NCBI RefSeq assembly: GCF_900269665.1
Contig: NZ_LT985361.1
Span: 5,250,162-5,314,161, forward strand
Source of the DNA: Nocardia suismassiliense
GTDB lineage: Bacteria > Actinomycetota > Actinomycetes > Mycobacteriales > Mycobacteriaceae
DNA: 64,000 nt
Direction: 5' to 3'
Under the pieces are notes generated by a model. The model was not told the origin of the DNA and did not search any database. It saw only the letters and a list, made by a program, of their open reading frames with translations. How positions within the stretch are numbered: the stretch's first letter is position 1; each line of letters opens with the position of its first letter. Both the position numbers and the translations under genes were made by a program. Shown here in pieces: positions 34,401 through 40,830 of this stretch.

Positions 34401-36915
34401 TGGCGGTCGCGTGGATCGGGTGCGGGCCCAACTCCACGAAGGCCAGGTGCTCGTCCTCGATGAGGCGATCGACGGTCGGCGCGAACCGCACCGGCTCGCG
34501 CACGTTGTGCCACCAGTACTCGGCATCGAGCCCACCGGTCGGCACGATGTCCGCGGAGACCGTTGAGTACATCGGAATGGTCGCAGGACCGGACTCCAGC
34601 CCGGCGAGCGACGAAATCAGCTCGTCCTGCAGCGGATCCATGTGATGGCTGTGGAACGCCACACTGACCTGGAGCATGCGGCAGAAGATCTTCTCGGCGC
34701 TCAGTTCACGCTCGATCTCCTCGAGCGCGTCCGGATCACCGGCCAGCGCCACCGACTGCGGGCCGTTGAGCGCCGCGATGGCGACCCGCCCGCGATACCC
34801 GGCGACGCGCTCCTCCACCTCGCTGTGCGTCAGGCCGACCGCGAGCATCTTGCCCTTGCCGGAGGCCTGCTGCTGAACCCGGCTGCGGTGGAAGATGACT
34901 CGCACCGCGTCCTCGAACGACAACGCCCCCGACACACAGGCCGCGGCGACTTCACCGATGCTGTGCCCGACCACGGCCGCGGGGACGATGCCCCAGCTCT
35001 GCCACACGGCCGCCAGGCCGAGCTGCACCGCGAAGACGGCGGGCTGGGCGATGAACGTTTCACCGATGCGGCTGTCGGCCTCGTCGCGGCCGAGCTCCTC
35101 GATGACGCTCCAGTCGGCGTGCTTGCTCAGCTCGGCGTCGATGCGCTCGACGGTCGCGCGGAACACCTCGTTGGTGGCGAGCAGCTCACGCGCCATGCCC
35201 CACCACTGCGGGCCCTGGCCGGAGAAGACGAAAGCGATGTTCGAGGTGGTCGGCGCCTTCACGCCGGTGCGCAGCACCTCCGGCGCCGCGCCCCGCGCTA
35301 CCTCACGCAGCGCGTCGCGTAGCTCGTCGGTGGACGAACACACCATGGCGAGCCGGTGGTCGTAGTGCGCCCGCGTCTTCGCCTGGGTGGCCGCGATGGC
35401 GGACAGCTTCGTGGTGGGCTCCGCCAGGAAGTCGGCGTAGCTGTCGGCGTAGGCGCGCAGCGCGTCCTTGGTCTTCGCGCTGAGCGCGAACAGCACCGGC
35501 TCGGCCGCTTCGGTCGCCGAACGCTCGGTCATGGTGTCCGCGTTCGTGTTCGCCGCGTCCGTGTCCTCCTTGGCCACACCTTCCGGCGGGCCTTCCAGGA
35601 TCACGTGGGCATTCGAGCCACCGAAGCCGAAGGAGTTCACACCGGCCAGGCGCGGACGCCCGTTCGGCCACGCCTGCCGGGACTGGGCCAGTTGCAGGCC
35701 CAACTCCTCGAACGGGATCGAGGTGTTCGGTACCTCCGCGTGCAGGTTCGCGGGAATCTCGCCGTTGGACAGCACCAGGCATGCCTTGATGACGCCGGCG
35801 ATGCCGGCCGCCGACTCGAGGTGGCCGAGGTTCGACTTCACCGCGCCGACGATGCAGGGGCCGTGGCCATTACGCCCGGGCGCCAGTGCCTTGCCGAGCG
35901 CGCGGGCCTCGATCGGGTCGCCGACCGAGGTGCCCGTGCCGTGCGCCTCGACATAGCTGATGTCGGCGGGCGCGACGCCGGCGTCGCGGCAGGCGTCCTC
36001 GATCATCTGCGCCTGCGCGTCTTCGCTCGGCACCGAGATGCCGTTGGTACGGCCGTCCTGGTTCGTCGCGCTGCCGCGGATCACCGAGTAGATGCGGTCG
36101 CCGTCGGCGATGGCCGCGGACAGCGGCTTGAGCACGATCGTGCCGGAGCCCTCACTGCGCACGTAGCCGTCGGCGTTCTCACTGAACGACTTGGACCGGC
36201 CCTCCGGCGAGAGGAAGGTGCCCTGGCTGAATCCGATGGTCGCCTCGGGGATGAGCAGCGTGCTGACGCCGCCGACGATCGCCATCGACGCCTCACCGGT
36301 GCGAATGCTGCGGCAGGCCAGGTGGATGGCGATGAGCGAGGACGAGCATGCGGTGTCCACCGTCATGCTCGGGCCGCGCAGGTCTAGCAGGTAGGAGACG
36401 CGGTTGGCCACGATGCAGTTCGTGACACCGGTCATCGTGTGGCCACCGATGAGGTAGCGGTTCTCCGGGTTGAGCTGGATGATGCCGTAGTCGTGGCCGG
36501 AGACGCCCGCGTAGACAGCGGTTTTCGTGCCCGCCAGGTCTTCCGGGACGATGCCCGCGTCCTGCAGGGCTTCCCAGGTCGTTTCGAGAAAGAGGCGCTG
36601 CTGCGGGTCGATCCGGGCGGCCTCATGTGGTGTGATGCCGAAGAATTGCGCGTCGAACGAACTGACGTCGTCGAGGTATCCACCCGATCGCGTGCGCAGA
36701 TGACCGGGCCTTGCCGCATCGCGGTCGTAGAAGGCAGCGCCGGACCACCGGTCCTCCGGGACCTCGCGGACCGCATCCCGCTCGTCGAGCAGCAGTTGCC
36801 AGAAGTCGCTCACATCGGAAATTTGTCCTGGAAACCGGCAACCGATTCCCACGACGGCTATGCCCTCGTACGCGGTCGACTCGGCCTCGATCGAGGAGCT
36901 GTGCACAGATTCCAT
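28447..36915 (-). CDS. Single-module highly reducing type I PKS: KS-AT-DH-cMT-psiKR-ER-KR-ACP-TE
   Basis: The 2822-residue protein holds one complete module. KS (about 17-445) has VDTACSSSL and the two His motifs EAHGTGT and KSNLGHLES. AT (560-860) has GHSIGE and an AFH-type motif (VAFHSHHMD), predicting malonyl-CoA. DH (920-1190) has HRVQGPIVFP and LDSCF. The C-methyltransferase (1425-1560) has LEIGAGTGGTTP. A structural pseudo-KR (1640-1800) precedes ER (1845-2150, HAAAGGVGLAAVH) and KR (2190-2390, TGGYSGFG and ANYAAANGF). ACP (2460-2530) has DLGMDSL. TE (2570-2810) has GHSMGS and a late His. All active sites look intact. With no other PKS gene, it probably works iteratively and makes a saturated, methyl-branched chain released by its own TE. 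ATG 36915 follows AAGG. Confidence 0.95.
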   Translation of the reverse strand: MESVHSSSIEAESTAYEGIAVVGIGCRFPGQISDVSDFWQLLLDERDAVREVPEDRWSGAAFYDRDAARPGHLRTRSGGYLDDVSSFDAQFFGITPHEAARIDPQQRLFLETTWEALQDAGIVPEDLAGTKTAVYAGVSGHDYGIIQLNPENRYLIGGHTMTGVTNCIVANRVSYLLDLRGPSMTVDTACSSSLIAIHLACRSIRTGEASMAIVGGVSTLLIPEATIGFSQGTFLSPEGRSKSFSENADGYVRSEGSGTIVLKPLSAAIADGDRIYSVIRGSATNQDGRTNGISVPSEDAQAQMIEDACRDAGVAPADISYVEAHGTGTSVGDPIEARALGKALAPGRNGHGPCIVGAVKSNLGHLESAAGIAGVIKACLVLSNGEIPANLHAEVPNTSIPFEELGLQLAQSRQAWPNGRPRLAGVNSFGFGGSNAHVILEGPPEGVAKEDTDAANTNADTMTERSATEAAEPVLFALSAKTKDALRAYADSYADFLAEPTTKLSAIAATQAKTRAHYDHRLAMVCSSTDELRDALREVARGAAPEVLRTGVKAPTTSNIAFVFSGQGPQWWGMARELLATNEVFRATVERIDAELSKHADWSVIEELGRDEADSRIGETFIAQPAVFAVQLGLAAVWQSWGIVPAAVVGHSIGEVAAACVSGALSFEDAVRVIFHRSRVQQQASGKGKMLAVGLTHSEVEERVAGYRGRVAIAALNGPQSVALAGDPDALEEIERELSAEKIFCRMLQVSVAFHSHHMDPLQDELISSLAGLESGPATIPMYSTVSADIVPTGGLDAEYWWHNVREPVRFAPTVDRLIEDEHLAFVELGPHPIHATAISELLAQRNAEGIAVASLHRKQSDRVTLLSSLASLYAAGFDPAWGALFDGAGERVPVPFYPWQRETYWVETPSARERRFPSLNHPLVGAQGRAADEPDKHVWELVLDPAVYPWLDDHRVQGPIVFPGAAYLDMVLGCAEDAFGPGLYSLEDVEFRRALFVFDDRPAPVVQVVLTQSMHYSVYSRQDGDKDWTLHSVGTLRRGAPATELPVPFAELEAECPLEIEPAKVFAKLRNNGLMLGPTFKAITKLGYAELKSLGRIDTPAALEDEAPRHAIHPAVLDSCFQSLSISMGNDPNNEDKTLYLPVEVKRLSFYAKATGRVYCYGRAQVSDDIAYCHGDLWIVNEDGTLVAELEGFRGKSITTTTEDSDALLQWLYEFRWHQAPVRTKTRLPAALPSVEALDTAVQPLVDELRYWPVNREYHAGTEAVMDRLCIGYVTEAFYELGMDLTAGRRFTVTELAAEMGVHDKHHRYLARLLELLSQHGITEKDGDAWRLLVVPERFDTAAELARLKEKHSECEPELAVLGRCGTDVAAVLRDDVNPIELIFPEDEFQSVADLYGPSFSFGKANRIVSQVVAGCVAALPSDRPIRVLEIGAGTGGTTPYVLSELPPERAEYVYSDITQLFLGKARHRFSEYDFIDYRVLDIEHDIEGQGFDPHYYDIVVASNVVHATESLTATLENVQRLLTSQGLLLVVEATVPPHWVDLTFGMTEGWWKFNDHDVRPDYPLMPEAKWREFLPSIGFEGVQIFSDMATPEETGNSVILARTPSIDLAPHQPRIDQAPWVVLADADGVGERYTALLGEAGSSGVIVTRGAEFEQVDARTFRARPTSSADLQRVLEQVRADAGDVAGVLHLWNLDFAGTELTTELLAAVESDGAYSVIAAAQAVEELDWAQAPRLWVATSGAHVLDRAERVALSQVPSWGILRVTLSEHSSLRAKIFDFDPTASAEQRATQLFDELLHVDAADEEIAFRGETRFIDRLEHVSLAEFEASVATPAKVSDETPFALAVPAEPGVEQLRYERQELPVLSSGEITIRPLATGLNFRDIMLTLGLLSAGATYGGFYDNNLGVECAGIVTEVGPDVTGLAVGDRVVAFARGCFGNLVVADARRVYPAPASLSDVEAATLPMAYLTAWYALVEVGRLRASDRVLVHAAAGGVGLAAVHIAQSFGATVVATAGSEEKRDYLRSLGIEDVFDSRSLDFAQEIRQRYDGVDIVLNSLQGETIPKSLELLRPRGRFLEIGKKDIYDNYKLGLKPFGNNLSYSAIDIDRLLGEDPALCREAMTKVIEAVNAGTLPALPHTDFDATDVAAAFRYMVTAKQIGKIVVEYQPDTELLVHPTSDGAETFDADGTYLITGGYSGFGLRTAEWLVEKGVRTVVLVGRRGQIDEENAAPIEAMRAQGVNVVLERADVSIEAEVEGLLERIAALPPLRGIYHAAMVLADGPLAGMTEEQFLRTVQPKVDGAWHLHNHTRDLELDAFVMYSSMSWNVGTPGQANYAAANGFLEALATHRRELGLPALTVNWGALAEVGFVARNKLDTLARLGWTPILPDHALDFVGRCLAQGVTSTSVFGVNWAKMNQVMPIIRSSPRLAHLAMADSVGTASTGGTEGLRAELLELEEDLRQPRLVEALSQQISRIFDMPIDRLAHDVALTDLGMDSLMAGQIRNALAKHLDIDFPTMGLMRGPTLIELSNEVLAQVFGEATGVLPAMAENAGPQRWIHTVKGRSSTASLRVFALPFVGGGASVFTPWPNFLPDTVEVVGIQYPGREDRVNEVPIDSMPEFIEELADAMLPHLDRTFAIYGHSMGSLLAYELTKYLEQNYAEVPLKLIIGGWPSPALVESYVRNLKHIRDGFDMDRESDSRVLEVLRDNELLTIPVEDEASVKPMMPAVRADLKMLGDYRFEHGVALRAPITVLRGAEDHLFEADQLQGWEKLTSGRFELKTVPGGHLFIQNPSAQVMRTIADELSADDAFPSFTSLFEER

Positions 36916-36954
36916 CGCATTACCTTCGTTTTGTAACCACACAACTATCGACAT

Positions 36955-36981
36955 CGCGGGCAACGCCATTTGTTGCCCGCG
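36955..36981. promoter_or_regulatory. Perfect inverted repeat upstream of the PKS gene
   Basis: CGCGGGCAAC and its exact complement GTTGCCCGCG flank the seven bases GCCATTT. The element lies 40-66 bases upstream of the PKS ATG. It could be an operator overlapping the promoter or a hairpin in the 5' leader. An 8-base palindrome sharing its core, GTTGCAAC, lies farther upstream at 37121-37128. Confidence 0.5.
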
Positions 36982-37637
36982 AGCCGATCAGGATTTATAT
37001 CGACCACCCGCTGGGCAGTGGCGATGCACGCAATGGCGGCATCGATCCCGTGTGCGAGGCGATATCGGACAGGCTTGATTGATCACCGGCGGTCATGTTC
37101 CCCCCTCGAAGAACATGACTGTTGCAACGAGATGGTCGCCATTCGAATGGCTTTCGGTCGCCGGCCGGGCGGTTTCGCATTCCCGGCCGTTGCCGAACCC
37201 CGGGCCGGCCATATCCCGTCGGCTGCGGCACGCGGCGGCACCGACATCGTTGGCCGAACTCAATACAACAAAGTGAGCACGCGATCCACGATCGTGCGAT
37301 GGTCGACTCGAGCTGATGAGACGCCGAGCATGCGACGCGTCGTGGTCGATGAGGCGGTTGGACTGGTCGGCGCAGGCAGGCATCAGGTCATCAGGAGTTG
37401 TTCTCGTCGCGCTGAACGTCCACATGATCGGTGCCCACCTCACGTCAAGTGCCCAGATCCGCACTCATGGACAGAATTTAACGACCACAACCACTCATGT
37501 CAATACATACGTGTGCATCCGTGTGCGTCGCTCCGCCGCCGATGCGCATCGCGGTGGACGGTATTCGGTGCCCGGACGTGCCGTAAGGGCACGGTCTTGC
37601 TCTTGCGGCGCACCGAGACCGACCCGCGCGGCGCTAG
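36982..37637. promoter_or_regulatory. Long non-coding region between PKS and XRE-type regulator, with operator-like dyads
   Basis: No credible gene was seen in these 656 bases. The region holds CATGTTC-N10-GAACATG at 37094-37117 and the palindrome GTTGCAAC at 37121-37128. It must contain the promoter of the PKS operon on the - strand and that of the regulator on the + strand. Open frames across it lack ribosome sites and recognisable protein content. Confidence 0.45.
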
Positions 37638-37685
37638 GTGTGCATGATGACCAGCTCTGCGCAAACAAGTGGTACGATGCTTCCC

Positions 37686-38270
37686 ATGGGCGACGAATTG
37701 GGCGCCAGCGAGACCGTGAAGCGTAATAAAGTCGAGTCGGCTGGACAGCGGTTCGGACGGCAGCTGAAAGCGTTCCGGCAGCGAAATCTTCCTGATGACC
37801 TGGTAACACACCAGCTCATCCATGACCTGGGAGGTCCTACGCGGAATGTCCAGTCCCGGATCGAAAGCGGGCAGGTCGACACGATAAGCGCCACCACGGA
37901 GGCGAAGTACAACCGAGCACTCGAAGCCCTGGGTTTGCCGGCCGGGAGTGCGACCGCGGCGCTGTATCACGGCGGCACGCTCGTGCCGCCCGCCGACGAG
38001 CCGCCCGCCGCACCAGCGGTGGACGACGACGTCGAGAGCGGCGTCAGCGCACTGCAGAATCTGGCCCGCAAACATCGGTCGGTCGTCGATCTCGTCACCG
38101 AGCTCGACCGGCTCGGCATCGAATTGAAGCGCGCACGCAGCCACACCGAGGGGTATCAGCTGGTCTTCCCGAAGACCGCGATCGATCGGCTGCTCCAGGC
38201 GCTGCAAAATACCGCCGACCCCGGACATCCGGGGCACGAATCCGAGCGAGACGACACCCCGGAGACGTAA
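37686..38270 (+). CDS. XRE-type helix-turn-helix regulator
   Basis: The protein (194 aa from ATG 37686; ATG 37638 and 37680 are in frame upstream) starts with a basic helical segment, AGQRFGRQLKAFRQRN, then DLVTHQLIHDLGGPTRNVQSRIESGQ, which has the spacing of an XRE helix-turn-helix where SRIESGQ matches the conserved SRIERG end. The C-terminal half is acidic then helical (SALQNLARKHRSVVDLVTELDRLGIELKRA) and may dimerise. No clear ribosome site fixes the start. It precedes an ImmA/IrrE peptidase gene, a common pairing in which the peptidase removes the regulator. It may or may not control the PKS cluster next door. Confidence 0.65.
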   Translation: MGDELGASETVKRNKVESAGQRFGRQLKAFRQRNLPDDLVTHQLIHDLGGPTRNVQSRIESGQVDTISATTEAKYNRALEALGLPAGSATAALYHGGTLVPPADEPPAAPAVDDDVESGVSALQNLARKHRSVVDLVTELDRLGIELKRARSHTEGYQLVFPKTAIDRLLQALQNTADPGHPGHESERDDTPET

Positions 38271-38699
38271 CACCTGCGAAGAAGCCGGCCGCGGACGCAC
38301 GCACCGCGGCACCTATGCGTTGCATAAGCCCTGGCCAGGCTCCGCTGCCATCGATGTGGCGCGGGGTCCGCCGAAACATGTTCGACAGCAGGATCTTTCG
38401 GTGTGCGAACGGGTACTGTTCGCCCTTGTGATCATCCGGGCGTTGGTGCCGTCGCCGAAACTGCTGCGCGCGGGCGAGCGCAGCCGCGGGGAACCGAAAC
38501 CCCGCCTCCCCCTATGTTCGATCTTGCACTGCCGTCCGCCGGTGTCCATGCAGGTCACACGCGTAGTTTGCGATTCGTGTCCCAAAAACACCCCCTACCC
38601 AGGGCCGCAGCGCCAGGTAGGGTATAGGCGAGCCCGGCAAGCCGATGACGACGAGTCGACGCGTGTCGACATGCCGGCCCCCGAAGACAATTCGGAACA
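38271..38699. other. Non-coding region with hairpin upstream of the small frames
   Basis: I see no supported gene here. An inverted repeat CCCTACC...GGTAGGG (38593-38599 and 38616-38622) is followed by TATAGG, which could be a -10 element. AACATGTT at 38375-38382 shares its core with the dyad at 37094. The stretch probably carries the promoter of the genes starting at 38700. Confidence 0.35.
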
Positions 38700-38855
38700 A
38701 TGGATAACGTCGTGCCCCCGTTGAACCGATGGCTTCAACGAACCGTTGAACTGGATGACTTCGGCGAACGACACTGCGCCGGCGGCAATGATGCCGCTGT
38801 TCGCGCGGTGAGCAAGATCAGATCTCCACAGGTGCTCGGGGGGAGGAAGTCGTGA
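38700..38855 (+). CDS. Small ORF, 51 codons, unknown function
   Basis: The frame starts MDNVVPPLNRWLQ, has no recognised domain, and ends with TGA overlapping the GTG of the next small frame (GTGA). Its ribosome site is weak (GGAACA). Support is positional only: it is the first of a chain of overlapping frames leading into the peptidase gene. Confidence 0.35.
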   Translation: MDNVVPPLNRWLQRTVELDDFGERHCAGGNDAAVRAVSKIRSPQVLGGRKS

Positions 38856-38983
38856 TTGGATATGTTCTCGATTCCACCGGCCTCGACGCGGGCGTAACAG
38901 CTCGGACCAGCGGTTATGCCGACGAGCCGGACATCACCGACGCGCGCCGCCTTACTCGGACGGGGAGGCAGGTGCGATGTTGA
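38852..38983 (+). CDS. Small ORF, 43 codons, upstream of the peptidase gene
   Basis: GTG 38852 lies five bases after a strong GGGAGG site, and the frame ends seven bases inside the next gene, so translation would be coupled. The peptide starts VIGYVLDSTGLDAGVT and ends with a basic tail RRLTRTGRQVRC. I recognise no domain. It may be a leader peptide or a small partner protein. Confidence 0.45.
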   Translation: MIGYVLDSTGLDAGVTARTSGYADEPDITDARRLTRTGRQVRC

Positions 38984-39516
38984 AACTGATCCGGCGCAAA
39001 GTCGCCGCCCTCGCCTGGAAACCTAGGGGAAAGATCTCCACCCGCGCCCGCCTGCAAGCGGTGGTCGACCGGCTGGAACTGCCCGCGGACTGGACCATCG
39101 AGGAGTTCATCGCGTGTGTCGAGCGCATGCGCGGGCGGCGGATCGTGCGATTACTCCTGCCGACGACCGCGCCGGTCGGATTGTGCGGACTGTGGTTGGC
39201 GTGCAAGGACTACGACGTGATCTTTCTTCGGCAATCCGCCGACCCGGCGGTAGAACTGCACGTAACTTTGCATGAGGTCAGCCATATGTTGCTCGACCAC
39301 GGACAGGACACGTCGATCTCCGCGGTGGAATGGTCGACACTGACGAGCGGGGTGGCGCTGAATCACGACATCGACCTCACCACGGTCCGCGCGGCGCGCG
39401 GAGTATCGAGTTACGCCTCTATCGAAGAGTACGAAGCCGAACTGTTGGCGACCCTGATCGGCTTCCGTGCCAGGACCGTCGGACCACGTCGCGACCCGAT
39501 GTTGAAGGAGTTGTGA
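38977..39516 (+). CDS. ImmA/IrrE-type metallopeptidase domain protein
   Basis: The 179-residue protein contains HEVSHMLLDH near residue 98, a zinc-binding HExxH motif, and a later Glu in EYEAELLATLI that fits the third ligand. In ImmA/IrrE systems such peptidases cleave a partner XRE-type repressor. An XRE-type regulator gene lies 700 bases upstream. The start has GGGGAGG at a good distance. Downstream lies a MAB_1171c-type membrane protein gene, an arrangement repeated in many actinomycetes. Confidence 0.8.
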   Translation: MLKLIRRKVAALAWKPRGKISTRARLQAVVDRLELPADWTIEEFIACVERMRGRRIVRLLLPTTAPVGLCGLWLACKDYDVIFLRQSADPAVELHVTLHEVSHMLLDHGQDTSISAVEWSTLTSGVALNHDIDLTTVRAARGVSSYASIEEYEAELLATLIGFRARTVGPRRDPMLKEL

Positions 39517-39519
39517 CGC

Positions 39520-40785
39520 ATGTGGCCGCACGACCACCTACCCGCGGGAGTCACCGTCTCAGCGACGTTGTTCATCGTGGTCATCGCCCTGATCCGGCTC
39601 TCGCTGACCCTGCACACCTCGGTGTTCGGCCGCATGATCAACATCCTGCTCGGCTTCGACGCGGTAGCGGCCATCCTGCGTGAGCCGCTCTTCGCGCGCC
39701 CGATCTCCCGGCTCGTCCCCGGCGGCCTGCCCACCGTGTTCGACACCTGGCATTGGCTGACCGTCACGGCGTGGGCCTGCGGACTCGGCATGGCGCTGCT
39801 GCACGAGAACGGGCCGGTGCGGTACCGGATCCAGTTCAAGGTCGTGATCGGCACGTCGGTGGCGATCGGCCTGGCCTTCCTGCTGCTGAGCGCGCCCGCC
39901 CGGGCCAACGGGATGTCGTCCATCGCCGAGTACGGCGGTTGGCGCTACGGCGTCTACATCGGGCTGTATTCCGCTCTGCCCGTTATTGTTTCGACCTACT
40001 ACTACGTGCTGAAAACCAGGGGCACGATGTGGCGGACGACCACATTGCGGGAACGGCTCACGGTGGCCGCCCTGGTCATCTTCGGTATCGCCAGCTCGCT
40101 GCCCGCCTGCCTCATCGCGGTCTCGGTGGCGTTGGACGCCGCCGGAGCGGGCAGCGCGTTCACCGACAACGCGTACAACATGGTGGCCGAGGGATTCGCC
40201 ACCGGCGAGCCGGGACTGTTCTTCTTCAGCGCGCTGATCATGGTGTTCCTGCCGTCCTCGGTGCAGGCCGTGGTGCAACTGCTGCGGCTGGACCGGGAAT
40301 CACGCGCCGCGCGCCGGGTGTATCCGCTCTGGCGGGACCTGACCGCCGCCGCGCCGCAGGTCGTCTTCCAGCTGAAATGGGCCGACAACTGGAACGTTTC
40401 GCCGCAGGAACGGCTGCACCGCCGACGGATGGAGATCCACGACGCGGCCGAGATCGTCGCCCGCTACGTGCTGCCGCTGCCGACCGCCGTCGACGAGCTG
40501 ATCGAGACCAGCGTCATCGAGGACGACCAGGAGAACATTCGTATGGTCGCCGAGCTGGTGCTGGCGGCCCAGCGGCTCAGCGACAACAGCGGCGAACCGG
40601 CGGGCGAACCGACCGCCCGTGGGGCCGACGTCCCCGACGAACAAACCCTGCTGCGCTTCTGGCAGCCCGCGAAGTCGCTACTGCACGCGACCGATCGCAC
40701 CGCGGAGCGCCGAACATCGGTCGGCACACAACGATTCGCGCCGGGCGCGTTCGAGAGCAGGCAGCCGGGTCAGGTCGTCGGATAG
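39520..40785 (+). CDS. MAB_1171c-type membrane protein (DUF6545-like)
   Basis: This 421-residue protein has about seven hydrophobic segments in its first 250 residues (for instance TLFIVVIALIRLSLTL and IGLAFLLLSAPARA), then a soluble tail with YPLWRDLTAAAPQVVFQL and RRRMEIHDAAEIV. This layout fits the family annotated as MAB_1171c putative transporters, whose function has not been shown. ATG 39520 follows AAGGAG and is three bases after the peptidase stop. The set may sense a membrane signal and control the peptidase (inference). Confidence 0.7.
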   Translation: MWPHDHLPAGVTVSATLFIVVIALIRLSLTLHTSVFGRMINILLGFDAVAAILREPLFARPISRLVPGGLPTVFDTWHWLTVTAWACGLGMALLHENGPVRYRIQFKVVIGTSVAIGLAFLLLSAPARANGMSSIAEYGGWRYGVYIGLYSALPVIVSTYYYVLKTRGTMWRTTTLRERLTVAALVIFGIASSLPACLIAVSVALDAAGAGSAFTDNAYNMVAEGFATGEPGLFFFSALIMVFLPSSVQAVVQLLRLDRESRAARRVYPLWRDLTAAAPQVVFQLKWADNWNVSPQERLHRRRMEIHDAAEIVARYVLPLPTAVDELIETSVIEDDQENIRMVAELVLAAQRLSDNSGEPAGEPTARGADVPDEQTLLRFWQPAKSLLHATDRTAERRTSVGTQRFAPGAFESRQPGQVVG

Positions 40786-40790
40786 TCGGC

Positions 40791-40810
40791 GCAGCGGGGT
40801 AACCCGCTGC
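40791..40810. terminator. Hairpin between convergent genes
   Basis: GCAGCGGG-GTAA-CCCGCTGC forms an 8-bp stem with a four-base loop between the membrane protein and cutinase-like genes. It could end transcription from both sides; a T tract is missing. Confidence 0.5.
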
Positions 40811-40830
40811 CCGGCAGCCACTTTCGGGTG

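Noticed and set aside
28552..34566. A 2004-codon open frame on the + strand opposite the PKS gene.
   Set aside because: It is rich in Arg, Gly, His and Asp with no domain pattern and lies exactly antisense to intact PKS domains; it is a GC-bias artefact.
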